Part shown: positions 35,370 to 44,573 of the stretch, in pieces
Numbering within the stretch: position 1 is the first letter of the stretch
Layout: the number at the start of each line of letters is the position of its first letter
NCBI RefSeq assembly: GCF_050916235.1
Contig: NZ_CP104854.1
Location: 3,658,001 to 3,722,000, forward strand
From: Maridesulfovibrio sp050916235
GTDB lineage: Bacteria; Desulfobacterota; Desulfovibrionia; Desulfovibrionales; Desulfovibrionaceae
DNA: 64,000 nucleotides
Reading direction: 5' to 3'
The notes under the pieces: generated by a model
Databases searched by the model: none
What the model was told of the DNA's origin: nothing
What the model saw: only the letters and a program-made list of their open reading frames with translations
Program-made: the position numbers and the translations under genes

Positions 35370-36989
35370 TTGATAAGCATATTTCGTATTCCGTCCATGC
35401 GCAGCCGAGTTTCAGCTGCTTTTTCCCCGGCACTGTTCTGTGCGGTGCTGCTGTTCACTTTTGCCTTCAGCCTTCCGGCTCATGCCTATGACAAGGCGGA
35501 GCTGAAGATTGCCAGATCCATTACCAATATCCGGTCCGAGCCGAATCTCAAGGCCCCTGTTGTGTGGGTTCTTTCCCCGGCCGAGAGTTTTCTCGTGGGG
35601 CAGGCAGAAGCGGGCTGGTATCCGGTTTTTCCAGCTTCCGCTGATAAGGATGCCAAGCCTGTAGGCTATGTTTCCGGCAAAGTGCTTGTTCCTGCTGCTG
35701 CGGACAGTCCGCTGGTGGACTGGGGCGATGTGCGTTACGTAGGCAATGATCTCAAATACCACCTTGAGCGGACCGTGAAGTCCTCCACAGGCGGGGTTTT
35801 CAAGTCCGGCGACCGCATCAAGGTCGGATTTCTGAGGGACGGCTGGTATGCGGCTTTCAAGGGTGATGAGCCGGTTGTGTCCGAGGCGGATGCCCTCGGT
35901 TACGTCAAGAAAGGTGATGTGGATATTGATCTCAAGGATGCCCGTATCCGCTACGCTGTGCGCAAGATAAATGTCATTGAAAAGCCGGTGGCGACTTCTG
36001 CAGCTGTCGGCGTGCTCAGTCCCGGACACCGGGCACAGGTCGGTAAGGAAAAGGGTGGCATGTACGCACTTTATCGCATCGACACCATTGTGCAGAATGA
36101 TACCCCGGTATGGGGCTATGCCTGGGGACCGTTTCTGGCCGCATATCCGCGGAATCTTGAAGAGGCCCAGATGGCCGGCATAGATGCCCGCAAGGCTGAA
36201 ATTGCCGCTGAAGCACAGCAGAAGGAGACGGCGCAGGAAGAGCGCAAGAACGAACTGGATGCCATGGAGCAGGCCATGCAGGAAATGCTGGACGCTCCTC
36301 TGGCCACCCGCACCATGTATTCCACTGCCGTGCTCAACATCCGTTCTGAGCCAGATGCGAAGGCCCTTATTGTAGATAAGCTTGAGGTCGGCGAGGCCGT
36401 TATCGTAGGAGCGCAGGAAGGCAAGTGGTACCCGGTGTTCAAGGTGGCGGAAGGCAAGGACCCGGAGCGCATAGGTTATGTTTTCGGAACCTATCTGCAG
36501 GGTGAACCTCCTGTACAGAAGAATGAGGAAGAGCCCCGGAAGAAGAGGGTTTCCGGCGGTCCTGATGAAGTGCCCATCAAGATTACTTCCACCAAGATGA
36601 CTTTCAGCGAGAACCGTAACCAGATTACCTTTTCAGGTAATGTGAAGGTTGTGCGGCTCGACGTGACCCTGACTTCGGAGACCCTGACCGCGCACCTGAG
36701 GCCGGAAGGGGATTCCCTTGCCGATACGCAGGACAAGATCAAGGAAATTGTCGCGTCCGGTAACGTGAAGGTTGTGATGAACAACCGCAAGGGAGACTGC
36801 GACAAGCTGACCTACATTGTGGCTGATTCGATTATCCTCATGGAAGGACATGCCAGACTGCAGGATGGCCAGAACCTTGTGCAGGGCGAAGTTATCAAGT
36901 TCTACCTGAAGGATAACCGGTCCGAAGTCGTGGGCGGCAATAAGCCCATTGAGGCGATTTTTTATACTCCCAAGAATATGGGGAATTGA
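35370..36989 (+). CDS. lptA: LptA-type LPS transport protein fused to SH3-like domains
   Basis: This 539-residue protein is three times the usual LptA length. A signal peptide (about 18-39, ending PAHA) is followed by an SH3b-type domain at about 44-108 (ITNIRSEPNLKAPVVWVLSP), two diverged SH3-like units at about 120-185 and 190-260, and a charged coiled coil at 262-308. A clear fourth SH3b domain lies at about 315-378 (VLNIRSEPDAKALIVDKLEV), and the LptA/OstA domain at about 400-530 (ITSTKMTFSENRNQITFSGN). LptA forms the periplasmic bridge for LPS. The SH3 part may bind peptidoglycan. The start is a TTG at 35370; an ATG at 35397 is an alternative. Confidence 0.85.
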   Translation: MISIFRIPSMRSRVSAAFSPALFCAVLLFTFAFSLPAHAYDKAELKIARSITNIRSEPNLKAPVVWVLSPAESFLVGQAEAGWYPVFPASADKDAKPVGYVSGKVLVPAAADSPLVDWGDVRYVGNDLKYHLERTVKSSTGGVFKSGDRIKVGFLRDGWYAAFKGDEPVVSEADALGYVKKGDVDIDLKDARIRYAVRKINVIEKPVATSAAVGVLSPGHRAQVGKEKGGMYALYRIDTIVQNDTPVWGYAWGPFLAAYPRNLEEAQMAGIDARKAEIAAEAQQKETAQEERKNELDAMEQAMQEMLDAPLATRTMYSTAVLNIRSEPDAKALIVDKLEVGEAVIVGAQEGKWYPVFKVAEGKDPERIGYVFGTYLQGEPPVQKNEEEPRKKRVSGGPDEVPIKITSTKMTFSENRNQITFSGNVKVVRLDVTLTSETLTAHLRPEGDSLADTQDKIKEIVASGNVKVVMNNRKGDCDKLTYIVADSIILMEGHARLQDGQNLVQGEVIKFYLKDNRSEVVGGNKPIEAIFYTPKNMGN

Positions 36990-37009
36990 TCCGGCTGATT
37001 GTGCTTTTT

Positions 37010-37092
37010 ATGCCTCCGGCGGCTTAAACCCTTTTGCGAAAAGGGTTTAAGAATCCCAAAACCTTTTGATAAGGCTTCGCCGCAGGCATTGG
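37010..37092 (-). repeat. Dispersed palindromic repeat, form B, copy 3
   Basis: The order is gcctccggcggc, ttaaacccttttgcg, aaaagggtttaagaatccc, aaaaccttttgataaggctt, cgccgcagg. It lies directly after lptA and almost repeats the core of copy 1 at 30277. Confidence 0.87.
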
Positions 37093-37148
37093 TAGATTTG
37101 TTTTAGCTACATTGAAATCAGTGTTTCCCATGCAGTTTTTGGTGATTT

Positions 37149-37240
37149 AAAACCTGAAACCGACAGGGATTCCAAAGGGGCTTAGCTCCTTTGGCCGCCG
37201 GAGGCGAAATCGAATCGCCAAAAGCGCGTAGCGCATCACA
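37149..37240 (+). repeat. Dispersed palindromic repeat, form A, copy 3
   Basis: The order is gggattccaaaggggctt, agctcctttgg, ccgccggaggcgaaatcg, aatcgccaaaagcgcgtagc, gcatca. It lies 50 bp before lptB, opposite in orientation to the form B copy beside it. The two repeats separate lptB from lptA. Confidence 0.87.
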
Positions 37241-37291
37241 TAACGGGTATCGGCATTGTTTGGCCGGTCGGGGTTAATATACAGAATTTTT

Positions 37292-38014
37292 ATGACTTCA
37301 ATTATCGCCAAGAATCTGGTCAAGTGCTATGGCCCCAAGGAAGTTGTGCGCGGCATCAACCTGACCGTGCGTGAAGGCGAGGTGGTCGGTTTGCTCGGTC
37401 CGAACGGGGCCGGTAAGACCACTACGTTCTACATGCTTGTCGGCGTGGTCAAACCCACCTCCGGAGAGGTCTACTACAACAGGAATCTCATCACGCGACT
37501 GCCTCTGCATGAGCGTGCAAGGCTCGGGGTGAGCTATCTGCCGCAGGAGAGTTCCATTTTCAAGAAGCTTTCCGTGCGCAAGAACCTTGAGATAATCATT
37601 GAGCATACCGGGATTTCCGGGAAGGCCGTCGGCAAGCGTGCTGATGAGCTGCTGGACCAGCTGAATATCCTGCGGCTGGCGGACCAGAAGGCCATGTACC
37701 TTTCCGGTGGCGAGCGCCGCCGTCTTGAGATCGCACGGGCCATGATCAATAACCCGCGTTTCATCCTTCTGGACGAACCTTTCGCAGGGATCGACCCCAT
37801 CGCGGTCATTGATATTCAGGACATTATTTCATCCCTCAAGGACATGGGCATGGGAATCCTTATTTCCGACCATAACGTGCGTGAAACCCTGTCCATCTGT
37901 GACCGCGCCTATCTTGTCTACGAAGGGCGCGTCATTCTCAATGGATCGCCCGAGAGCATCGTCAAGAACACCAAGGCCAGACGCCTGTATCTTGGAGATT
38001 CCTTCAGCCTTTAG
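37292..38014 (+). CDS. lptB: LPS export ABC transporter ATP-binding protein LptB
   Basis: LptB powers extraction of LPS from the inner membrane together with LptFG. Walker A is GLLGPNGAGKTTTFYML, the signature is LSGGERRRLEIARAM, Walker B is RFILLDEPFAGIDP, and the switch His is in ISDHNVRETL. At 240 residues it has the usual length. ATG 37292 gives the standard N-terminus SIIAKNLVKCYG; no good ribosome site is visible, which is odd for this family and may follow from repeat insertion upstream. Confidence 0.94.
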   Translation: MTSIIAKNLVKCYGPKEVVRGINLTVREGEVVGLLGPNGAGKTTTFYMLVGVVKPTSGEVYYNRNLITRLPLHERARLGVSYLPQESSIFKKLSVRKNLEIIIEHTGISGKAVGKRADELLDQLNILRLADQKAMYLSGGERRRLEIARAMINNPRFILLDEPFAGIDPIAVIDIQDIISSLKDMGMGILISDHNVRETLSICDRAYLVYEGRVILNGSPESIVKNTKARRLYLGDSFSL

Positions 38015-38062
38015 ATCTACGTAAGTCCTTTAGGGACATTTTTCCGCACGTTTGACTTTCTT

Positions 38063-38100
38063 GCCCCTGATGCCTGACAGCGTCGGGGGCTTTTCGTTTT
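38063..38100 (+). terminator. Intrinsic terminator after lptB
   Basis: The stem gcccctga with tcgggggc has a 12-base loop and is followed by ttttcgtttt. Confidence 0.85.
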
Positions 38101-38216
38101 GCGGGTTGAGTCTGTAATGTCCGGCGACCATGTTGCAGATCATTACTGCTTGTTCATGCTGCATATTTCAGTTTATACTGCCCCTAGAACCCTAATTTTA
38201 GCGCGGGAGAAGGGCG

Positions 38217-39359
38217 ATGTGTTGTCTGATGGAAAGAAGAAGGTTTGTCCTGGCGGCATTGGTACTGCTTGTGGGGCTGGCGGTGGCTTCGTGTTCCGAT
38301 TCGCCTATCATCATAGGCTACTCCGCAACACTTAAAGGTAAATATTCCGACCTCGGGGTACAGGGCCGGAACGGGGCGCTGCTGGCAATTGAAGAGATCA
38401 ATGCTGCCGGCGGTGTCGACGGCCGCAAGCTGGAACTTCTGGTACGGGACGACGGCAACACTCCTGAAGGGGCCATCAAGGCCGATACGGAACTCCTGGC
38501 CGCAGGGGCCTCAGTGATTCTGGGGCACATGACCAGCGCCCAGTCCATGGCGGCCCTTGAAAAATTCAAGGACAGCGAGGTGGTCTATCTTTCCCCGACC
38601 ACTTCAACTGATTTGCTGCAGGGTAAGAAAGACAACTTTTTCCGTGTGATCTCAACCCTGACGGATCTGGCCCGTTCTCTTGCCCGGCACAGTGTCGGAA
38701 GTATGGGCAGTAAGAGAATGGCAGTTGTCTGGGATCGGTCCAATGCGCCTTTCACCGGGCCTTACAAAGACAGTTTTCTGGAGACCTTCAGGGAAAATGG
38801 AGGCGAGGTTGTTGGGGAAGTCGGGTACGAGTCGTCAAAGGGGCCGGTGGATTGGCAGGGTATAGTTGATCAGTTGAAAGGGATGCAGCCTGATTCCGTG
38901 GTTGTGGCCTGTGCTGCCCGTGACCTGGCTGCTTTTGCGCAGCATCTTCGTTTGAACGGCGTGGACTGGAATCTTTTCAGCAGTATGTGGGGGTACACCA
39001 AGGAGCTGATCCAGACCGGCGGAAAGAGTGTTGAGGGCATAGTGTTCGCGGTTCATTTTGTTGAAGACAGGCCAGAGCCGGGTTACGCGGAATTTGAGGA
39101 AAGATTTATCAGCCGGTTCGGCTGGGCTCCCAATTTCGCTGCCGTGTTCAGTTACGAGGCTGTGCGGGTCTTTGTGCATGCCGTGAAGAAAAACGGCGGG
39201 AGCACCAAGGGACTGGATAAGGTTCTTCCCGGTATGGTCTTCGAAGGAACAATAATCGGTACCTACGAGTTGGACGATTTCGGTGACGTGAAACGGGAGG
39301 GGCATATCGTTAAAGTCAAGGACGGCGAATTCGTTACAGTTACAAGAGAGGCGCAATGA
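38217..39359 (+). CDS. Lipoprotein solute-binding protein of the branched-chain amino-acid type
   Basis: The 380-residue protein has a lipoprotein signal with lipobox VASC near residue 26, then a Leu/Ile/Val-binding-protein-like fold. IIIGYSATLKGKYSDLGVQG is the typical first strand, followed by GALLAIEEINAAGGVDGRKL and the SPTTSTDLLQGKKDNFFRV hinge region. The stop codon overlaps the start of a histidine kinase gene by 4 bp (ATGA), and no ABC permease genes follow. It therefore most likely serves as a ligand receptor for the kinase rather than for import. ATG 38217 has ggag upstream. Confidence 0.88.
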   Translation: MCCLMERRRFVLAALVLLVGLAVASCSDSPIIIGYSATLKGKYSDLGVQGRNGALLAIEEINAAGGVDGRKLELLVRDDGNTPEGAIKADTELLAAGASVILGHMTSAQSMAALEKFKDSEVVYLSPTTSTDLLQGKKDNFFRVISTLTDLARSLARHSVGSMGSKRMAVVWDRSNAPFTGPYKDSFLETFRENGGEVVGEVGYESSKGPVDWQGIVDQLKGMQPDSVVVACAARDLAAFAQHLRLNGVDWNLFSSMWGYTKELIQTGGKSVEGIVFAVHFVEDRPEPGYAEFEERFISRFGWAPNFAAVFSYEAVRVFVHAVKKNGGSTKGLDKVLPGMVFEGTIIGTYELDDFGDVKREGHIVKVKDGEFVTVTREAQ

Positions 39360-41554
39360 GCAGGACATCCCTTGCGCAGCTTTTTCAGCGCAAGCTCATA
39401 TTGCTGATTCTCGTTCCGGGGCTGATCATGACTGCGGCAATCATTTCGATTATCGGGTTCAGTCAGCTGAGATTGCAGGAACGCGAGATCATGCAGCTTT
39501 CCCGGTCTTTGTCGAAGAACGTGGGGTTTTATATCGACGGAGCCGAGGATGTACTGCGTTCGGTTGTCATCATGACAGGAGGCGGAAATCTTGAGGGGCT
39601 GCACAGTGCCTTCGCAGGATTCCATAAGGCCTTTGACAGGTTTGAAAGACTTATTCTTCTGGATAAGAACGAAAATATTATCGCTGTGGCCCCGCATGGA
39701 ATAAAAGGTGTGGACTTTCCCATACGCTTCAAGATTCCGGGCAAGGAGAAGCATGTCCTGAGCTCCCCGATAATTTCTCCCCATTCCGGGAAGCTCGTTG
39801 CCTATATCAGTATACCGGTTGAGGGCGGAGGAAGGCTTGTTGCAGAACTGAGTCTGGATGCCCTTCAGAATTTCATCTACAGCTTCCTTGCTTCCCACAG
39901 GATAATCATACTTACTGATGCCTACGGGAACCTTATTGTTCATCCTGATCGCAATCTGGTGCTCACTCAGGCGAACATGGGGGGGATAGATCTGTTCAAG
40001 AATGACGGAACTTCCGGAGAGGCCCGTTTCTACACGACTGACGGGGAAAGTTATTTCGGGAACATGTCGGTAATACCGGGAATCGGCTGGAAGCTTGTGG
40101 TGGCCTGTTCTGCCAGATACATATTCCAGCCTATTATTGCCCTTGGGCTGGTAATATGTCTGCTGAATATACTGATTTTTGTTATTCTTCTGCTGATTCT
40201 GAGGACCGAGTTCCACACCAGTGTGCTGAGGCCGATGACCAGCTATATCCGGAAGCTCTCGGCGGTGGCCAAGGGTGAATATCCGCTGGGAAGCTCCGGT
40301 GAAAGCGAGATACTGGAATTCAATGAACTTGGAGCAGTCTTTGACAGCATGTCGGAGAAGGTCCGGGAACGTGAGCGCGAATTGTTCGTCTCTACGGAGT
40401 TTTATCAGAGTGTGCTTGATTCAATGCCTTCCGCACTGATCTGGGTGGATGACGGTATGGTGGTCCGGGAATGTAATGAGCGGGCCCTTGAAATATTCGG
40501 CGATGGTACGAAAGGAATTGCGCCTGTCAGGGTTGAGGATTTTTTTTCCGGTCAGGATGAGATTTCAATGGAGGTTGCAAAGTCCATTGAGTTGAGGAGC
40601 TCGCACCGATTGGAGCGCAGGAGGCTGCGTCCGGGAGCGCGTGAATTGTATGAAATAACCATATTCCCTTTGATCGGTTCGGAAAAGGGAGGGGTTGTGG
40701 TCCGGCTGGATGATGTGACATCCCGTGTGCGGATGGAGGAGATCATGGTCCAGACCGAAAAGATGATGTCCGTTGGCGGTCTTGCTGCAGGTATGGCGCA
40801 TGAGATCAATAATCCTCTTGGTGGAATTCTGCAGGGTGCTCAGAATCTGGAGCGTAAATTTCATCCCGACATAAAGTCCAATATGGAGGCGGCCATGAAG
40901 GCCGGGTGCTCCATGGAAAGTCTTCAGTCTTATTTCCAGCAGAGAAAGGTCAAGCCCATTATCGACGGGATTCTAGAATCTGGAAGCCGCGCTGCCAAAA
41001 TTGTTTCCAATATGCTGGAGTTCAGCAGGCCGGGATCGGCAACAACTGGAAAGGTGGCAATAACCGACCTGCTGGAGACTTCGCTTGCCCTTGCGGCAAA
41101 GGATTATGACCTGAAGAAGAAGTACGACTTCCTGCATATCAGGATTGAACGCGATTATGCACTTGATCTGCCGGAGATAAATTGTTCCAGGACTGAGATT
41201 GAGCAGGTTTTTTTCAACCTGTTCAAGAACGCCGCTCAGGCCATGAGCGGAAATGCCGACTCCGCAAATGTCCCGGTCATCCGCGTTGTGGCGCGGAGAA
41301 CCGGCGGGGGCGTTGCTGTCGAGATATCCGATAACGGACCTGGAATCCCCTCTGATGTGCGCAGGCGTGTCTTTGAACCGTTTTTCACCACCAAGCCACC
41401 GGGGATAGGTACCGGGCTGGGTTTGTCGGTTTCCTACTTCATAATCACCCAGAATCATGGCGGAACATTTGTCGTGGACTCCGCTCCCGGAGGCGGGGCG
41501 CGGTTCATAATTTCCCTTCCCCTGGAAAAAACCGGCCGGAATCCATCTGAATGA
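39356..41554 (+). CDS. Sensor histidine kinase with double-Cache, HAMP and PAS domains
   Basis: The 732-residue kinase has TM1 at about 13-37, a periplasmic Cache-type domain at 40-250, TM2 at about 256-282, HAMP at 283-340, PAS at 345-455, and the phospho-acceptor helix AAGMAHEINNPLGG with His near 482. The ATPase part shows the N box FFNLFKNAAQAM, EISDNGPGIP and GTGLGLSVS. About 40 residues are inserted between the H-box and the second dimer helix. It is co-translated with the binding lipoprotein. No response regulator gene is adjacent, so the partner is encoded elsewhere. Confidence 0.92.
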   Translation: MSRTSLAQLFQRKLILLILVPGLIMTAAIISIIGFSQLRLQEREIMQLSRSLSKNVGFYIDGAEDVLRSVVIMTGGGNLEGLHSAFAGFHKAFDRFERLILLDKNENIIAVAPHGIKGVDFPIRFKIPGKEKHVLSSPIISPHSGKLVAYISIPVEGGGRLVAELSLDALQNFIYSFLASHRIIILTDAYGNLIVHPDRNLVLTQANMGGIDLFKNDGTSGEARFYTTDGESYFGNMSVIPGIGWKLVVACSARYIFQPIIALGLVICLLNILIFVILLLILRTEFHTSVLRPMTSYIRKLSAVAKGEYPLGSSGESEILEFNELGAVFDSMSEKVRERERELFVSTEFYQSVLDSMPSALIWVDDGMVVRECNERALEIFGDGTKGIAPVRVEDFFSGQDEISMEVAKSIELRSSHRLERRRLRPGARELYEITIFPLIGSEKGGVVVRLDDVTSRVRMEEIMVQTEKMMSVGGLAAGMAHEINNPLGGILQGAQNLERKFHPDIKSNMEAAMKAGCSMESLQSYFQQRKVKPIIDGILESGSRAAKIVSNMLEFSRPGSATTGKVAITDLLETSLALAAKDYDLKKKYDFLHIRIERDYALDLPEINCSRTEIEQVFFNLFKNAAQAMSGNADSANVPVIRVVARRTGGGVAVEISDNGPGIPSDVRRRVFEPFFTTKPPGIGTGLGLSVSYFIITQNHGGTFVVDSAPGGGARFIISLPLEKTGRNPSE

Positions 41555-41891
41555 TCTGACCGGGCTCTTTCCGTTCTTAATGATAATGTTTAATATTTAC
41601 AGTATGTTGTCTTTGCATTGTCCTTTTGCATTCATCCAGTCTTTAATTAATTTTTCTATTGCGGATTTACAGCCGTGAAGAACATTGGTACACTTTTTTC
41701 ATATGCCGCATGATAAGTAAAAAAATACTTATATTTCAATAAAATCTGATGATCTCGGTTGCAAGCTTCGTTGTAGTGTGGCATAGTGAAATCAAGCTCG
41801 GAACATAGTTTCTGAAAGAAAATGTTCCGAAACCGAAAATGAAATTTACTCACGTTGAATATACTAATGATTACGAAGGTGGCGGAAGTTT
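41555..41891. promoter_or_regulatory. rpoN upstream region with a leader hairpin
   Basis: The 337-bp AT-rich region separates the kinase gene from rpoN. A stem at 41800-41830 (cggaacat with atgttccg, extended by tttct/agaaa) lies about 60 bp before rpoN. It lacks a T tract and could be a regulatory leader or protein site. No gene is seen. Confidence 0.4.
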
Positions 41892-43307
41892 ATGGGGTTG
41901 GAACTTAGGCAGCAATTAAAGCTCACTCAGCAGCTGGTGATGACACCGCAGTTGCAGCAGGCAATCAAGCTTCTGCAGCTTTCGAGGTTGGAGCTGGTTG
42001 ACTCCGTGCACCAGGAGCTCATGGAGAACCCGATTCTGGAGGAAGCTGATCCTCTGGAAAGGACCGATGCTCCTGATGCGGAGGCTGGTACCGCCACCGC
42101 TGAAGAAGCCCAGATTTCCCGCGAGGCCGAGTGGGAGGATTATCTGGGAGAATTTTCCAGCACGTCGAAGCAGTCCGCTTCGCGAGAGATGGAATCCCTT
42201 GAGGACGGAATGTCCTTTGAGGCCCGGCTTACCAAGTCTACTTCCCTTGAGGGGCACCTGCTCTGGCAGCTCTGTCTTTCCAATCTCAGCGAGAAGGAGA
42301 TTGAAATAGGGGAGTGCCTTATCGGGAACCTCAGCTCAGGAGGTTTTTTAAGGATTGACTTGGAAGAAGTTGCAGAAACATGCTATGCTGCAATCGAAGA
42401 CGTGGAAAAGGTGCTGGCGAAGGTTCAGAGGTTCGACCCCGTAGGGGTGGCAGCCCGTACCCCCCAGGAATGCCTGATGATTCAGCTGGAAGCCCTGAGG
42501 CTCGACGATGATCCGATTCTGGTTTCGCTGGTGAGGGACCACCTCGATGATCTGGAAAAGAAGCGGTATAAGCCTCTGGCCCGCAAGTTCAAGCTCAGCA
42601 TGGAGGACCTGAAGAGCTACCTGGACTTGATGCAGACTCTGGATCCGTTGCCCGGAGCGAGTTTTTCCGGTGGGGAGTCCTACTACATCAGCCCGGATGC
42701 CTATGTTTACGAGTATGACGGAGATTTTGTCATAGTCCTTAACGAAGAAGGCCTTCCCAAGCTTCAGATGAACGCTTTTTATGTGGAAACGCTGGCTTCA
42801 ACCAAGGGAGAGGACAAGGAATATTTCCAGGACAAGATGCGTTCCGCCCAGTGGCTGATGAAGAGCCTCTACCAGCGGCAGCGCACACTGTACAAGGTAC
42901 TTGAATCCATAGTGCGGTTTCAGCGGGAATTTTTCGCCCACGGTGTCACCAAGCTCAAACCGCTTATCCTGAAGGAGGTTGCTGAAGACATCGAAATGCA
43001 CGAGTCCACAGTGAGCAGGATAACAACTAACAAGTATGTGTCCACTCCGCACGGGATCTTTGAATTGAAATTTTTCTTTAACAGTGCTCTCGGTCTTGAT
43101 GACGGTTCTCAGGTAGGTTCGGAATCCGTCAAGGCGACGATCAAGAAGCTTGTCGGCGAGGAGGATCCAAAGAAGCCGCTCAGCGACGAGAGAATCGTCG
43201 AGATTCTGAAGGAGACCCTTGAGGTCAACATAGCGAGAAGGACTGTAGCCAAGTACAGGACAGCGATGGGGATACCTTCCTCTTCAAAGAGAAAAAAGGT
43301 TTTCTAG
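41892..43307 (+). CDS. rpoN: RNA polymerase sigma-54 factor
   Basis: The 471-residue sigma factor has the glutamine/leucine-rich activator-contact region I (LRQQLKLTQQLVMTPQLQQA), an acidic linker, the core-binding domain, the DNA-binding HTH (EVAEDIEMHESTVSRITTNK) and the C-terminal RpoN box ARRTVAKYRTAMGIPSSSKR. It directs transcription from -24/-12 promoters with enhancer-binding activators. Downstream hpf, ptsN and rapZ form the conserved rpoN cluster of proteobacteria. Confidence 0.97.
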   Translation: MGLELRQQLKLTQQLVMTPQLQQAIKLLQLSRLELVDSVHQELMENPILEEADPLERTDAPDAEAGTATAEEAQISREAEWEDYLGEFSSTSKQSASREMESLEDGMSFEARLTKSTSLEGHLLWQLCLSNLSEKEIEIGECLIGNLSSGGFLRIDLEEVAETCYAAIEDVEKVLAKVQRFDPVGVAARTPQECLMIQLEALRLDDDPILVSLVRDHLDDLEKKRYKPLARKFKLSMEDLKSYLDLMQTLDPLPGASFSGGESYYISPDAYVYEYDGDFVIVLNEEGLPKLQMNAFYVETLASTKGEDKEYFQDKMRSAQWLMKSLYQRQRTLYKVLESIVRFQREFFAHGVTKLKPLILKEVAEDIEMHESTVSRITTNKYVSTPHGIFELKFFFNSALGLDDGSQVGSESVKATIKKLVGEEDPKKPLSDERIVEILKETLEVNIARRTVAKYRTAMGIPSSSKRKKVF

Positions 43308-43358
43308 CCATGTAAGTCCGGAGAACAACGCATATTCACCCATTACGAAGGAGGCCCT

Positions 43359-43901
43359 ATGAACGTAGCATTCACTTTCAAGAACTTCGATGCATCTGAA
43401 CACCTGAAGGAATATGCAAACACTCGTTTCTCCAAGTTGGAAAAGTATGTGACCAATCCTGAAAACACCGAAATGCAGGTCAACCTGTCGGTGGATAAGT
43501 TCAGGCATGTGGCTGAAGTAATTCTGAGCTCCGACCATCTGCACATCAGTGCGTTTGAGGTGTCCGAGGACATGTACTCCACCGTGGATATGGTTCTGGA
43601 CAAGCTCGAAGCCCAGCTTCGCCGCGCCCGTGAAAAGATGCGCAGCCATAGGCGCAAGGACGAAGCTCCTTCCGCCCGCATGGATATTCTCAGCTACGCC
43701 AGCGAGGAATTGTACAGGGAGCCGGTGATCGTTGAATCCGACTCCTTTGTACCAAAGCCCATGAGTGTTGATGAAGCTGCAGAACAGCTTCTGACTATGG
43801 ACCATGAATTCCTCGTATTCCGCAATGCGGATAACGAAGCCATTAACGTAATTTACCGTCGCAGAAACGGCGACTTCGGTTTGATCGACCCAGGATACTA
43901 A
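43359..43901 (+). CDS. hpf: Ribosome hibernation-promoting factor, long form
   Basis: The 180-residue protein has the N-terminal HPF/YfiA domain (MNVAFTFKNFDASEHLKEYA; MQVNLSVDKFRHVAEVILSS) and a separate C-terminal dimerisation domain (PMSVDEAAEQLLTMDHEFLV; NAINVIYRRRNGDFGLIDPG-like). The long form pairs 70S ribosomes into 100S dimers during stress or stationary phase. A strong site aaggagg lies upstream, and ptsN follows at three bases. Confidence 0.94.
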   Translation: MNVAFTFKNFDASEHLKEYANTRFSKLEKYVTNPENTEMQVNLSVDKFRHVAEVILSSDHLHISAFEVSEDMYSTVDMVLDKLEAQLRRAREKMRSHRRKDEAPSARMDILSYASEELYREPVIVESDSFVPKPMSVDEAAEQLLTMDHEFLVFRNADNEAINVIYRRRNGDFGLIDPGY

Positions 43902-43904
43902 CTG

Positions 43905-44354
43905 ATGAATATAAGTGATAGTCTGGCAAAGGACCTTGTAATTTATGAACTTGAAAGCTCTGACAAGAGCGGTGTGTTGAGGGAGATGGTCTCCGCACTG
44001 AAAGCCTCCGGGCTGGATGTGGATGTTGAGAAGGCCCTCAAGGTCCTGAAGGATAGAGAAAAACTCGGAACAACCGGTATCGGGGATGGCATAGCCATCC
44101 CCCACGGCAAGCTCGAAGGTCTGGATGAAATTGTGGTCATCGTCGGTCGCTCCGGCGAAGGGATTGACTTCGAGTCTCTGGACATGCAGCCGTGCAGGAT
44201 ATTCTTCATGGTTCTGGCTCCCGAACAGGGGGCCGGAGCCCATCTCAAAGTTCTGGCACAGATTTCCCGGCAGTTGAAGGACCCGGTCTACAGACAGGAG
44301 TTCATCGGAACCGGAGATAAGGAAGAGCTGCTCAAGCTGCTCGGTGTCGAATAG
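43905..44354 (+). CDS. ptsN: Nitrogen-PTS EIIA component
   Basis: The 149-residue EIIA-Ntr domain carries the phosphorylated His in GIGDGIAIPHGKLEG near residue 65. It receives phosphate from an NPr-type HPr and acts as a regulator of potassium, nitrogen or envelope responses rather than in sugar uptake. A terminator follows, so rapZ has its own transcription unit or depends on readthrough. Confidence 0.93.
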   Translation: MNISDSLAKDLVIYELESSDKSGVLREMVSALKASGLDVDVEKALKVLKDREKLGTTGIGDGIAIPHGKLEGLDEIVVIVGRSGEGIDFESLDMQPCRIFFMVLAPEQGAGAHLKVLAQISRQLKDPVYRQEFIGTGDKEELLKLLGVE

Positions 44355-44386
44355 AACAGCACCCCTTTTAAAAATAAGGTACAGGC

Positions 44387-44424
44387 AATTAGCAATGAGC
44401 GGTGTTCATTGCTAATTTTGTTTG
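44387..44424 (+). terminator. Intrinsic terminator after ptsN
   Basis: A 12-bp stem, aattagcaatga with tcattgctaatt, is followed by ttttgttt. Confidence 0.85.
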
Positions 44425-44573
44425 TGCTGTTGAGTTCGTAACAGGTTTGTAACAGTCGGCAGGTGGGCTGACCGTTGAAGACCGGAAAGATTTGATGTAT
44501 CTCGTGGGGTTAGTTTTTGATGATTTCTATGTGATTCTTACTGCAGCGGGATGTTCAATAAAAGGAGGATGCA

